Assembly: GCA_963768085.1 (NCBI GenBank)
Contig: CAVYGO010000005.1
Coordinates: forward strand, 248,001 to 312,000
Direction of reading: 5' to 3'
Length of the DNA: 64,000 nt
From: Pukyongia sp963768085
GTDB taxonomy: Bacteria > Bacteroidota > Bacteroidia > Flavobacteriales > Flavobacteriaceae
Positions within the stretch are counted from its first letter, which is position 1. Each line of letters begins with the position of its first letter. The notes below the pieces were generated by a model. The model was not told the origin of the DNA. It made no database searches and worked only from the letters and a program-made list of their open reading frames with translations. Below, piece after piece: positions 28,235 through 36,141 of the stretch. Both the position numbers and the translations under genes were made by a program.

Positions 28235-28242
28235 TATTTTTG
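28235..28242 (+). promoter_or_regulatory. Putative -7 box of the kynurenine operon
   Basis: TATTTTTG matches TAnnTTTG, 23 bases before the chosen kynU ATG at 28266. A GTG at 28242 would lie inside this box, which supports the later ATG as the true start. Confidence 0.5.
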
Positions 28243-28265
28243 TGAAAGTCGAAAGTCATCAGTGC

Positions 28266-29528
28266 ATGTATCAGAATTCCTTAGAATTTGCCCGTCGGTG
28301 TGATACCGAAGATCCGCTATCGCATTACAGGAAAAAATTTCATATTCCGAAAGATAAATCCGGAGCGGAGCTCGTCTATCTTTGTGGAAATTCCCTCGGA
28401 TTGCAACCTAAAACAACTTCAGAATATATCGGCAAAGAGCTGGAAGATTGGGCGAATTTAGGTGTTGAAGGGCATACGGAGGCAGAACATCCCTGGCTTC
28501 CTTATCACGAATTCCTCGCAAAGAAAATGGCCGATATTGTAGGTGCAAGAGCTTCAGAAGTTGTTGTGATGAATACGCTGACTACCAACTTACACCTGAT
28601 GATGGTGTCATTCTATCAGCCTACGGATAAAAAATATAAAATAGTCGTGGAAAGCGATGCCTTTCCTTCGGATAAGTACGCCATGGAAAGTCAGCTGGCT
28701 TTTCACGGATTTAATCCGAAAGATGGACTGGTTCAATGGATACCCCGGAAAGGCGAAGAATTATGCAGATTCGAGGATCTTGAAGCCATTATGAAGGAGC
28801 AGGGAGATTCTATTGCTTTGCTCATGATAGGGAGTACAAATTATTACAGCGGACAATCCTTTCCACTTAAGGAGATTACAGAATTAGGCCACCAATACGG
28901 TTGCATGGTCGGCTTCGACCTTGCTCACGGAGCAGGTAATATATATCCCGATCTTCATGAGAGCGGAGCTGATTTTGCAGTTTGGTGCAGCTATAAGTAT
29001 TTAAATAGTGGTCCCGGAAGTCTGGGGGGATGTTTTGTTCATGAACGACACGCCAATAATCCAAATTTAAAACGATTTACGGGATGGTGGGGCCATAACA
29101 AACAGACCCGTTTCAATATGCGTCACGAATTCGATCCATTACCGGGTGCAGAAGGCTGGCAGTTAAGTAATCCGCCCATTCTTTCAATGGCGGCAATTCG
29201 CGCTTCTTTGGATGTGTTCGCGGAAGCTGGGTTTAAGAACCTAAGGGAAAAATCATTAAAACTGACAGGTTTCCTTGAATTTCTGATCGATGAGCTTCAC
29301 GACGATCGTATTAGTATAATCACGCCTCGCAACCCCGATGAGAGAGGTGCCCAGTTGTCTATACAAGTGAAAAGCGCGAATAAAAAACTGCATGAAAAAT
29401 TAACCGAAGCGGGGGTGATAAGCGATTGGCGGGAACCGGATGTGATAAGGGTGGCACCGGCTCCGTTGTATAATAGTTTTGAAGATGTTTATCATTTTGC
29501 GGAACGTCTGAAGCACATATTAAATTAG
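28266..29528 (+). CDS. kynU: Kynureninase
   Basis: A 420-aa PLP enzyme that cleaves kynurenine or 3-hydroxykynurenine to (3-hydroxy)anthranilate and alanine. Landmarks are LVYLCGNSLGLQPK at the N-terminus, VVVMNTLTTNLHLMM (cofactor phosphate region), VGFDLAHGAGN with the PLP-pyridine Asp, and WCSYKYLNSGPGS with the Schiff-base Lys; the C-terminal domain ends with DVIRVAPAPLYNSFEDV. The ATG at 28266 is preferred over the GTG at 28242 because MYQNSLEFARRCD is the usual start and the GTG falls in the -7 box. kmo begins at the base after its stop, making it the first gene of the pathway operon. Confidence 0.95.
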   Translation: MYQNSLEFARRCDTEDPLSHYRKKFHIPKDKSGAELVYLCGNSLGLQPKTTSEYIGKELEDWANLGVEGHTEAEHPWLPYHEFLAKKMADIVGARASEVVVMNTLTTNLHLMMVSFYQPTDKKYKIVVESDAFPSDKYAMESQLAFHGFNPKDGLVQWIPRKGEELCRFEDLEAIMKEQGDSIALLMIGSTNYYSGQSFPLKEITELGHQYGCMVGFDLAHGAGNIYPDLHESGADFAVWCSYKYLNSGPGSLGGCFVHERHANNPNLKRFTGWWGHNKQTRFNMRHEFDPLPGAEGWQLSNPPILSMAAIRASLDVFAEAGFKNLREKSLKLTGFLEFLIDELHDDRISIITPRNPDERGAQLSIQVKSANKKLHEKLTEAGVISDWREPDVIRVAPAPLYNSFEDVYHFAERLKHILN

Positions 29529-30926
29529 ATGAGTAATAAAGAAAATATACTGATTATCGGAGCAGGGTTATGTGGCAGTTTATTGGCATTAAGACTTGCG
29601 CAACGTGGATATGATATTACCCTGGTCGAAAAAAGACCAGATCTGAGAAAGATAGAACAGGATGCCGGAAGATCCATCAACCTGGCCTTGAGTGATCGCG
29701 GACTTCGTGGCCTTAGAATGGCGGGAGTGGAACAGGCAGCCATAGAACTTTGCATTCCTATGGAAGGCCGTATGATACATCACGAAAATGGCAAAGTCTT
29801 CTTAACACGCTATAGTGGCAGGAACCATGAACATATCAATTCGATTTCCCGACCCGGATTAAACATGTTGTTGCTGGATGCCTGCGAGAAAATGCCCAAT
29901 GTAAAAATGTACTTTGACATGGGGTGTGATGATGTTGATCTCAAGAACGCTTCCGCTACATTTAAGAATTCAATCACCGGAGAACAAGTGAGGCTGCAGG
30001 GTGATATTCTCTTCGGCACCGATGGAGCCGGATCTGTTATTCGGAAAAGCATGTTTCTGAATCGGGATTTTCTCTTTAGTTTTTCCCAGAATTGGTTAAC
30101 CCATGGATACAAGGAAATAACCATACCTGCTGCAGAAGGCGGTGGATATCGTACCGATAAGAGCGCCTTACATATCTGGCCACGAGGTGAAGATATGCTC
30201 ATTGCACTACCAAATCTGGATGGTAGTTTTACCGTTACCCTTTTTCTGCCTTTCAGCAATAGTGAGTATTGTTTCGATAATCTCACTACCCCGGAGATGG
30301 TCATGGAATATTTTAACAAGGAATATCCGGATGCCGTGGCTCTCATGCCAAATCTTGTTGAAGAATTCTTCGAGAATCCTACTGGGCCCCTGGGTACCAT
30401 AAAGTGTTCTCCCTGGAGTACCTTCGGAAAGACGCTTATCTTGGGCGATGCTGCTCATGCCGTCGTCCCGTTCTATGGTCAGGGAATGAACGCTTCTTTT
30501 GAAGACGTAGTTGTGCTAGACGAATTTATTGAAAAATATGAAGGAAACTGGCCAAAGATTTTTTCAGAATATGAAAAAGAACGTAAAAAGGATACCGACG
30601 CTATCGCAGATCTGGCATTGGACAATTTCCATGAAATGAAAGAACATACTGCCAGTGATCTGTTTCAGGCAAAACGAAAACTGGAGCTGCAGTTTGAAAC
30701 CGAATTGCCTTCCGAATACAATAGTAAATATTCATTGGTTACCTTTAATGAGAACATTTCGTATTCGGAAGCTATGAAACGAGGAAGAGCACAGGACAAA
30801 GCCATACTTAATTTACTGGCAGATGGAAAATTATCCGAATCTATGTCATTAAAAGACAAACTCGAACTTGTCCGTAATGAAACCACCGAAATACTGCATG
30901 ACGATGCAGTGGTAAAAAACTTATAG
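29529..30926 (+). CDS. kmo: Kynurenine 3-monooxygenase
   Basis: A 465-aa class A flavoprotein monooxygenase. The dinucleotide-binding motif is IIGAGLCGSLLALRLAQRG near the start, followed by LVEKRPD; the family-specific SRPGLNMLLLDACE, GTDGAGSVIR (DG motif) and LILGDAAHAVVPFYGQGMNASFEDV (second FAD motif) are all present, and the C-terminus is helical and may touch the membrane. It hydroxylates kynurenine to 3-hydroxykynurenine with NADPH and O2. It starts at the base after the kynU stop and is followed 2 bases later by the RidA gene, a compact operon. Confidence 0.95.
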   Translation: MSNKENILIIGAGLCGSLLALRLAQRGYDITLVEKRPDLRKIEQDAGRSINLALSDRGLRGLRMAGVEQAAIELCIPMEGRMIHHENGKVFLTRYSGRNHEHINSISRPGLNMLLLDACEKMPNVKMYFDMGCDDVDLKNASATFKNSITGEQVRLQGDILFGTDGAGSVIRKSMFLNRDFLFSFSQNWLTHGYKEITIPAAEGGGYRTDKSALHIWPRGEDMLIALPNLDGSFTVTLFLPFSNSEYCFDNLTTPEMVMEYFNKEYPDAVALMPNLVEEFFENPTGPLGTIKCSPWSTFGKTLILGDAAHAVVPFYGQGMNASFEDVVVLDEFIEKYEGNWPKIFSEYEKERKKDTDAIADLALDNFHEMKEHTASDLFQAKRKLELQFETELPSEYNSKYSLVTFNENISYSEAMKRGRAQDKAILNLLADGKLSESMSLKDKLELVRNETTEILHDDAVVKNL

Positions 30927-30928
30927 AC

Positions 30929-31351
30929 ATGAAAAGCAGATTAGTAGAAGGGAAAGCAACACCTCGAGGCGCCTATCCGCATGTGAAACGTGTAGGTGAT
31001 TTTATTTTTGTAAGCGGGACCAGTTCACGATTACCCGATAATACCTTCGCCGGGGTTCATCAAGTGGATGAAATGGGCAGCATGCGACTGGATGTGCGGG
31101 AACAGACTCGTGCGGTGTTAGAAAATATTAAAGATTATCTGGCAACCGAAGGCGCCACTATGGAAGATGTATGTGACGTTACTTCATTCCTGGTGAACAT
31201 GAACGATTTTGCTGGTTATAACGAGGTATATGCTAAATACTTCAGTAAAGAAACTGGACCGGCAAGAACGACTGTTGCTGTTCATCAGTTACCGCATCCT
31301 CATTTAGTGGTAGAGATAAAGGCTATGGCCTATAAGCCTATTGGTAAATAA
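30929..31351 (+). CDS. RidA family protein, probable 2-aminomuconate deaminase
   Basis: A 140-aa member of the YjgF/YER057c/UK114 (RidA) family. Family features are FIFVSGTSSRLPDN, TRAVLENIKDYLATEGATMEDV and, near the C-terminus, GPARTTVAVHQLPHPHLVVEI with the carboxylate-binding Arg and the final acidic residue. RidA proteins hydrolyse imines and enamines; those in the kynurenine or 2-nitrobenzoate pathways deaminate 2-aminomuconate, and the position between kmo and a muconic-semialdehyde-type dehydrogenase supports that. It forms trimers in the family. Confidence 0.85.
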   Translation: MKSRLVEGKATPRGAYPHVKRVGDFIFVSGTSSRLPDNTFAGVHQVDEMGSMRLDVREQTRAVLENIKDYLATEGATMEDVCDVTSFLVNMNDFAGYNEVYAKYFSKETGPARTTVAVHQLPHPHLVVEIKAMAYKPIGK

Positions 31352-31369
31352 GAGGTTATTTCGAAGGAA

Positions 31370-31383
31370 GTGAGAAATCTCAC
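31370..31383. promoter_or_regulatory. Perfect 14-bp palindrome between ridA and the aldehyde dehydrogenase gene
   Basis: GTGAGAAATCTCAC, two 6-base arms around AA... (GTGAGA-AA-TCTCAC), lies in the 41-bp gap, 10 bases before the ATG at 31393. It could be an operator or a small RNA hairpin; it has no T run, so it is not a terminator. Confidence 0.45.
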
Positions 31384-31392
31384 AAAGACAAC

Positions 31393-32859
31393 ATGGAAAG
31401 GATATTAAATTACATCAACGGGGAATATTGTGAACCAATCAGCGGTGAATGGATGGATAATTACAATCCTTCAATCGGCGAGGTTTATGGTAAGATCGCC
31501 AATTCCAATGAAGCTGATGTGGCAAAAGCCTATGAGGCTGCAGCTGCTGCATTTCCATCCTGGAGTAATACCACCATCGAGGAACGCAGCAGGATACTTC
31601 TGAAGATCGCTTTATTAATAGAAGAAAACCTGGATCGACTGGCGCATGCAGAAGCTGAAGATAATGGAAAACCCTTAAGTCTGGCAAAAGCCGTAGATAT
31701 ACCAAGGGCTTCAGCAAATTTCAGGTTCTTTGGAAATGCCATCACCCAGTTTTCCAGCGAAGCCCATGAAAGCGTTGGGCTCAATACCATTAATTTTACA
31801 CTGCGGCAACCCATTGGGGTAGTGGGATGTATTTCCCCTTGGAACCTGCCGCTTTATTTGTTTACATGGAAAGTGGCGCCGGCTATTGCTGCAGGCAATA
31901 CGGTGGTTGCAAAACCCAGCGAAGTTACCCCAAAAACAGCATTTTTATTAGGAGAGATCCTTACTGAGGCAGGTCTGCCAAAAGGTGTTTTAAATATCGT
32001 TCATGGTACAGGTCCTTCCACAGGACAAGCAATCGTCTCACATCCGAAAATCAAAGCCATATCGTTTACAGGAGGTACCAAAACCGGAGAGCATATCGCC
32101 AGGACTGCAGCACCCATGTTTAAAAAACTCTCACTGGAACTGGGAGGTAAGAATCCTAACCTCATCTTTGCCGATTGCGACTATGAAAAAATGCTGGCCG
32201 TAACAGTTCGTTCGTCTTTTGCTAACCAGGGCCAGATCTGCCTCTGCGGAAGCAGGATATTCGTTGAAAAGTCTATCTATGAAAAATTTAAAAAGGACTT
32301 CGTTGAAAAAGTATCCAAGCTAAAGGTTGGTAATCCCTTTAATGACGACACCAATTTAGGCGCTTTAGTTTCGAAGCCACATATGGAAAAGGTTCAATCT
32401 TATATAGAAATAGCTAAAGATGAAGGCGGTAAGATCTTGTATGGAGGAAACCCTGTTGTCGTTGCAGGTGCTGAAAATGGCTACTACCTGCAGCCTACTG
32501 TAATTGAAGTCTACGACGATCAGTGCAGGGTGAACCAGGAAGAGATCTTCGGCCCGGTAGTAACCGTCATGTCCTTCGAGACCGAGGAAGAAGCGCTAGA
32601 AATGGCGAACAGCGTTCCTTATGGCCTATCTTCAACACTCTGGACTACGAATGTGAATCGAACCATGCGGGTGGCTAAGCAATTGGAAGCCGGTATCGTA
32701 TGGGTGAACACCTGGTTAAATCGCGATCTTCGAACACCCTTTGGCGGTGTGAAGGCCAGTGGTGTTGGCCGCGAAGGTGGATTTGAGGCTTTAAGGTTCT
32801 TTACAGAGCCTAAGAATGTGTGTATAAAGTATATGAGTGGAGTTGGATGTGAGTTGTGA
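31393..32859 (+). CDS. Aldehyde dehydrogenase, probable 2-aminomuconic 6-semialdehyde dehydrogenase
   Basis: A 488-aa NAD-dependent aldehyde dehydrogenase. The Rossmann GSTxxG is FTGGTKTGEHIA, the general base Glu is in LELGGKNPNLIF, the catalytic Cys in NQGQICLCGSRIFV, and EEIFGPVVTVMSF is the conserved late motif. Its close neighbours kynU, kmo, RidA and ACMSD point to oxidation of 2-aminomuconate semialdehyde (or 2-hydroxymuconic semialdehyde) to the acid. The last two codons and the stop (GAG TTG TGA, after VGC) are made by the first copies of the 7-bp tandem repeat that fills the following gap, so the repeat has replaced the original C-terminal end. Confidence 0.92.
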   Translation: MERILNYINGEYCEPISGEWMDNYNPSIGEVYGKIANSNEADVAKAYEAAAAAFPSWSNTTIEERSRILLKIALLIEENLDRLAHAEAEDNGKPLSLAKAVDIPRASANFRFFGNAITQFSSEAHESVGLNTINFTLRQPIGVVGCISPWNLPLYLFTWKVAPAIAAGNTVVAKPSEVTPKTAFLLGEILTEAGLPKGVLNIVHGTGPSTGQAIVSHPKIKAISFTGGTKTGEHIARTAAPMFKKLSLELGGKNPNLIFADCDYEKMLAVTVRSSFANQGQICLCGSRIFVEKSIYEKFKKDFVEKVSKLKVGNPFNDDTNLGALVSKPHMEKVQSYIEIAKDEGGKILYGGNPVVVAGAENGYYLQPTVIEVYDDQCRVNQEEIFGPVVTVMSFETEEEALEMANSVPYGLSSTLWTTNVNRTMRVAKQLEAGIVWVNTWLNRDLRTPFGGVKASGVGREGGFEALRFFTEPKNVCIKYMSGVGCEL

Positions 32860-32946
32860 GTTGTGAGTTGTGAGTTGTGAGTTGTGAGTTGTGAGTTGTG
32901 AGTTGTGAGTTGTGAGTTGTGAGTTGTGAGTTGTGAGTTGTGAGTT
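32851..32946. repeat. 7-bp tandem repeat (GAGTTGT), 13.7 copies
   Basis: Thirteen perfect copies of GAGTTGT fill 32851-32941, followed by GAGTT at 32942-32946. The array begins inside the last codons of the aldehyde dehydrogenase gene and ends 24 bases before the ATG of the SDR gene. Perfect copies of a short unit whose length is not a multiple of three suggest slippage. Each unit contains a TTG, the core of the Bacteroidota -33 promoter element. Confidence 0.97.
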
Positions 32947-32970
32947 AAATAGTAATAAATTTTGAATTAA

Positions 32971-33756
32971 ATGAATCTGGATTTAACAAATAAAAACGCT
33001 TTGATTTGTGGAAGTACCGCAGGAATTGGAAAAGCTTCGGCCAAGCAACTCGCTGCAATGGGTGCTACTGTAACATTGGTGGCTCGAGATGAAGAAAAAC
33101 TAAAGGAAACCCTCATCGAACTACCTTTTGAGGCAGGTCAAAAACATAATTATATTGTTGCGGATTTCAGTGATCCCAAGGATGTAAAAAAGAAAGTGGG
33201 TATTGCCGTAAAGGATAAGATCTTCCACATTCTTGTGAATAATACCGGCGGACCCAAAGGCGGACCAATATTCAACGCGCATCCGGATGAATTTACAAAA
33301 GCATTTGCTCAGCATCTTGTCAATAATCAGACACTTGTTCAGGCCGTGGTTCCCGGAATGAAAAAAGCCGATTACGGTCGAATCATCAATATTATCTCGA
33401 CATCTGTAAAGCAGCCGATCGACGGATTGGGAGTTAGCAACACGATCAGAGGTGCGGTTGCCAGTTGGAGTAAAACATTAGCTAATGAACTAGGGTCCTT
33501 TGGAATTACGGTGAACAATGTACTTCCAGGATTCACGGCTACCGATCGTCTGACAGACATTGTTGCCAATGCAGCTAAAAAAATGAATAAATCAGAAGAA
33601 GAAGCAACTGCCTTTATGCGCAATCTTGTGCCAGCAAGACGTTTCGCACAGCCTGGTGAAATTGCAAATACGGTGGCTTTTCTAGCAAGTGAAGCAGCGA
33701 GCTACATCAACGGAATAAACCTTCCAGTCGATGGTGGGAGAACTAAAAGTTTGTAA
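32971..33756 (+). CDS. SDR-family protein, atypical (BKR-like, lacking the Tyr-Lys active site)
   Basis: A 261-aa short-chain dehydrogenase/reductase fold protein. The nucleotide-binding loop is ALICGSTAGIGKAS (Cys in place of the first Thr), NNTGG stands for NNAG, and the C-terminus has INGINLPVDGGRTKSL. At the place of the catalytic YxxxK the sequence reads VSNTIRGAV, so Tyr is replaced by Ser or Asn and Lys by Arg. This fits the BKR-like SDR-like group that departs from the catalytic tetrad. It lies just after the tandem repeat and 9 bases before ACMSD, within the kynurenine operon; its reaction, if any, is unknown. Confidence 0.85.
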   Translation: MNLDLTNKNALICGSTAGIGKASAKQLAAMGATVTLVARDEEKLKETLIELPFEAGQKHNYIVADFSDPKDVKKKVGIAVKDKIFHILVNNTGGPKGGPIFNAHPDEFTKAFAQHLVNNQTLVQAVVPGMKKADYGRIINIISTSVKQPIDGLGVSNTIRGAVASWSKTLANELGSFGITVNNVLPGFTATDRLTDIVANAAKKMNKSEEEATAFMRNLVPARRFAQPGEIANTVAFLASEAASYINGINLPVDGGRTKSL

Positions 33757-33765
33757 CTTTAGCTA

Positions 33766-34851
33766 ATGAGAAAAAAACTGCGAATTAACGGTCATTCACA
33801 CCTCCTTCCCTACCCGGAACAAATTCCTCAGTTTATGAAGGACAAAGGAATTTTCTGGGTGGATAAGGACCGTAAATTCATGCTTCAGAAAGACTGGAGC
33901 CGACCCGTGACCGATTCGAGTTTTTTTCTGGACGAGAAGTTGGAGTGGATGGAACGATTTAATATTGATCATGCCGTTGTTCTAAATCTCTCTCAGCTAT
34001 ACGGGAATGGGCTTCGTGTGGAGGAGATGAAAAAAGCCTTAAGATTTCAGAATGATTTTAATGCTCAGGTTCAGCAAGAAAATCCGTCTAAATTTACCTG
34101 CGGATTCGTGGTTCATCCGGGGTTTGTACGTGGTGCCCTCTGGGAAATAGAGCGATGTGTGGAAGAGCTGGGGATGCAATTACTTTGCCTTCCAACTCAT
34201 TATATGGATACCATAGGAACATGGCGTTGTATCTTCGATGAGGAAAACGAGCCTATTTTCGAATTAGCATCTAAATACAATCTGGCCGTTGAAGTACATC
34301 CCTACGATGGAGAAAAATTTATCAAACTGGAAAATACCGCCTGGCGTTTTCATCTAATCTGGATGCTCGCACAATGTGCCGATGCTTATCATTTTTTAAC
34401 ATTGAATGGTTATGCCGATAAATATCCGAACATGCGAACTTGTTTCGCTCATGGTGGTCAGTTGGCTCAGATCAACCTGGGTAGGAGAATTCAAGGATTT
34501 GATGGGCGTCCGGATCTTTTCGAAGGCATGGCACATCCTCGTAAATCGGTTGCGCATAAAAATATTTTCTTCGATACACTGGTACACGACACCGGTTCTT
34601 TAAAACTTGTGGTTGAAAATCAAACCTCCAAGCAGGTAGTAATGGGACTGGATGATCCATATCCGTTAGGAGAGATGGAAAGTGTATCCCAATCCTCATA
34701 CCCGGGAAAGATCCTTGATCTGGCCATGGAACGCAATATACTTACCGCTGAAGAATGCGATGAGATCTGGGAGGACAATGTTATCCGATGGCTCTGCGGC
34801 GATGATGAAAAGGCAAAAGCAAATCTTGTAAAACGAATCCTGGGTGAGTAA
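33766..34851 (+). CDS. 2-amino-3-carboxymuconate-6-semialdehyde decarboxylase (ACMSD)-like amidohydrolase
   Basis: A 361-aa amidohydrolase-superfamily decarboxylase. The zinc-binding HxH is INGHSHLLP (His10, His12), followed by FWVDKDRKFML, an ACMSD-type region; a third ligand lies in the VEVHPYDGE segment, FAHGGQLA supplies the next His, and VVMGLDDPYPLGE near residue 295 the metal-binding Asp. ACMSD decarboxylates the unstable product of 3-hydroxyanthranilate dioxygenase, sending carbon to glutarate/acetyl-CoA rather than quinolinate and NAD. Its stop shares a base with the next ATG (TAATG). Confidence 0.93.
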   Translation: MRKKLRINGHSHLLPYPEQIPQFMKDKGIFWVDKDRKFMLQKDWSRPVTDSSFFLDEKLEWMERFNIDHAVVLNLSQLYGNGLRVEEMKKALRFQNDFNAQVQQENPSKFTCGFVVHPGFVRGALWEIERCVEELGMQLLCLPTHYMDTIGTWRCIFDEENEPIFELASKYNLAVEVHPYDGEKFIKLENTAWRFHLIWMLAQCADAYHFLTLNGYADKYPNMRTCFAHGGQLAQINLGRRIQGFDGRPDLFEGMAHPRKSVAHKNIFFDTLVHDTGSLKLVVENQTSKQVVMGLDDPYPLGEMESVSQSSYPGKILDLAMERNILTAEECDEIWEDNVIRWLCGDDEKAKANLVKRILGE

Positions 34852-35492
34852 TGGATTTTCTTCCTGAAAAAATTGACGAATACGTAGTAACCCATTCTCA
34901 AGCTGAACCTGAATTACTTCAGGAATTAAGCAGGGAAACCTGGCAGAAAGTACTTGCCCCCAGAATGTTAAGTGGTCATCTGCAAGGAAGGGTATTGAGT
35001 ATGCTTTCAAAGTTAATTCAACCAAGATATATACTCGAAATCGGCACCTATACTGGTTATTCAGCATTATGCCTGGCAGAAGGAATGAAGGAAGACGGCG
35101 AACTCCACACCATCGACATCAATGAAGAATTAGGTGCTATTCAGAGAAAATATTTTAACAAATCTGGATTGGGTGAGCGAATCTTTCAGCACACAGGAAA
35201 TGCGCTCGATATTATACCGAAAATAGATATTTCCTTCGACCTGGTCTTTATCGATGCTGATAAACACAACTATCCCAGATACCTGGAAATGCTTTTACCC
35301 CGAATTCATAAAGGTTCTGTAATTCTGAGTGACAATGTGTTATGGAGTGGTAAAGTGGTGGAACCCGTTAAGGAAGATGATGTCGACACCACAGCTTTAC
35401 TTCAGTATAACACTTTATTAAACGATCTTCCCAATTTAGAATCCGTAATACTACCTATTCGCGATGGCCTAACGATAAGCCGAGTGTTATAA
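34851..35492 (+). CDS. Class I SAM-dependent O-methyltransferase (COMT-like)
   Basis: A 213-aa small O-methyltransferase of the caffeoyl-CoA/catechol type. SAM motif I is ILEIGTYTGYSALCLAEGM, HTIDINEE binds the ribose, DLVFIDADKHNYPRYLEM carries the Mg2+-binding Asp pair, and VILSDNVLWSGKVV the third metal Asp. Such enzymes methylate adjacent hydroxyls on phenolic rings. It is coupled to ACMSD by a 1-base overlap; 3-hydroxykynurenine and 3-hydroxyanthranilate carry suitable aminophenol groups, but this substrate is only a guess from context. It converges with the response regulator gene 2 bases later. Confidence 0.88.
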   Translation: MDFLPEKIDEYVVTHSQAEPELLQELSRETWQKVLAPRMLSGHLQGRVLSMLSKLIQPRYILEIGTYTGYSALCLAEGMKEDGELHTIDINEELGAIQRKYFNKSGLGERIFQHTGNALDIIPKIDISFDLVFIDADKHNYPRYLEMLLPRIHKGSVILSDNVLWSGKVVEPVKEDDVDTTALLQYNTLLNDLPNLESVILPIRDGLTISRVL

Positions 35493-35494
35493 AC

Positions 35495-36133
35495 TCAGGG
35501 AACGAATATCTTATGTTTGATGGCATAAATAACCAGACCTGTCCGATTTCTTAAATTCAGTTTTTCAAAAACAGAATTCCGATACCCTTCAATGGTTTTG
35601 GGACTGAGGAACATTTCATCGGCTATTTCCTTATAGGTCTTTTCAGTACAAGCATGACGAATAAACTCTAACTCCCGCTCTTTCAAGGAATCCAGACTGC
35701 TTTCCTTGCCTGAAAGTGAATCCACTAATACCTTCGCCACGGTGTTGGTGTGATAATAACCTTTGTCCATCAGTTCATGTAAAGCGCTTTCCAGTTCTGT
35801 TTTCTTGACGTCTTTCATAAGATAGCCTTTGGCTCCTGCGCGCAGCATTTTCAGGATGATGCCTTCATCTTCTTCAATTGATAGTGCCAAAACCTTGATC
35901 TGAGGAACATTCTTATATAGATATGAAGTTGCTTCAATGCCGTTCATAATAGGCATATTAACGTCCATAAGAACGATATCCGGTATATTCTTCGGATTCT
36001 TTAGTTTATCGATCAATTCCTGACCGTTCTTACAGATGTACAGCACCGAGAATTTATCGAAACCATCCACTAATCCTCCAATGGCCTCGGACAGCAAGAC
36101 GTGATCATCTACAACAACTACTGAATAACTCAT
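35495..36133 (-). CDS. LuxR-family (NarL/FixJ) response regulator
   Basis: A 212-aa regulator with an N-terminal receiver (VVVDDHVLLSEA, VLMDVNMPIMNG with the phosphorylated Asp, KAGYLMKDVKK-like block with the conserved Lys) and a C-terminal LuxR helix-turn-helix (LKERELEFIRHACTEKTYKEIADEMFLSPKTIEGYRNSVFEKL). It should bind DNA when phosphorylated by the histidine kinase encoded 8 bases upstream. It is the last gene of a four-gene minus-strand unit and converges with the O-methyltransferase gene. Confidence 0.94.
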   Translation of the reverse strand: MSYSVVVVDDHVLLSEAIGGLVDGFDKFSVLYICKNGQELIDKLKNPKNIPDIVLMDVNMPIMNGIEATSYLYKNVPQIKVLALSIEEDEGIILKMLRAGAKGYLMKDVKKTELESALHELMDKGYYHTNTVAKVLVDSLSGKESSLDSLKERELEFIRHACTEKTYKEIADEMFLSPKTIEGYRNSVFEKLNLRNRTGLVIYAIKHKIFVP

Positions 36134-36141
36134 ATTGTGTT

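Noticed and set aside
32851..32946. Short repeat array considered as CRISPR
   Set aside because: The unit is 7 bp with no spacers and no cas genes; it is a simple tandem repeat.
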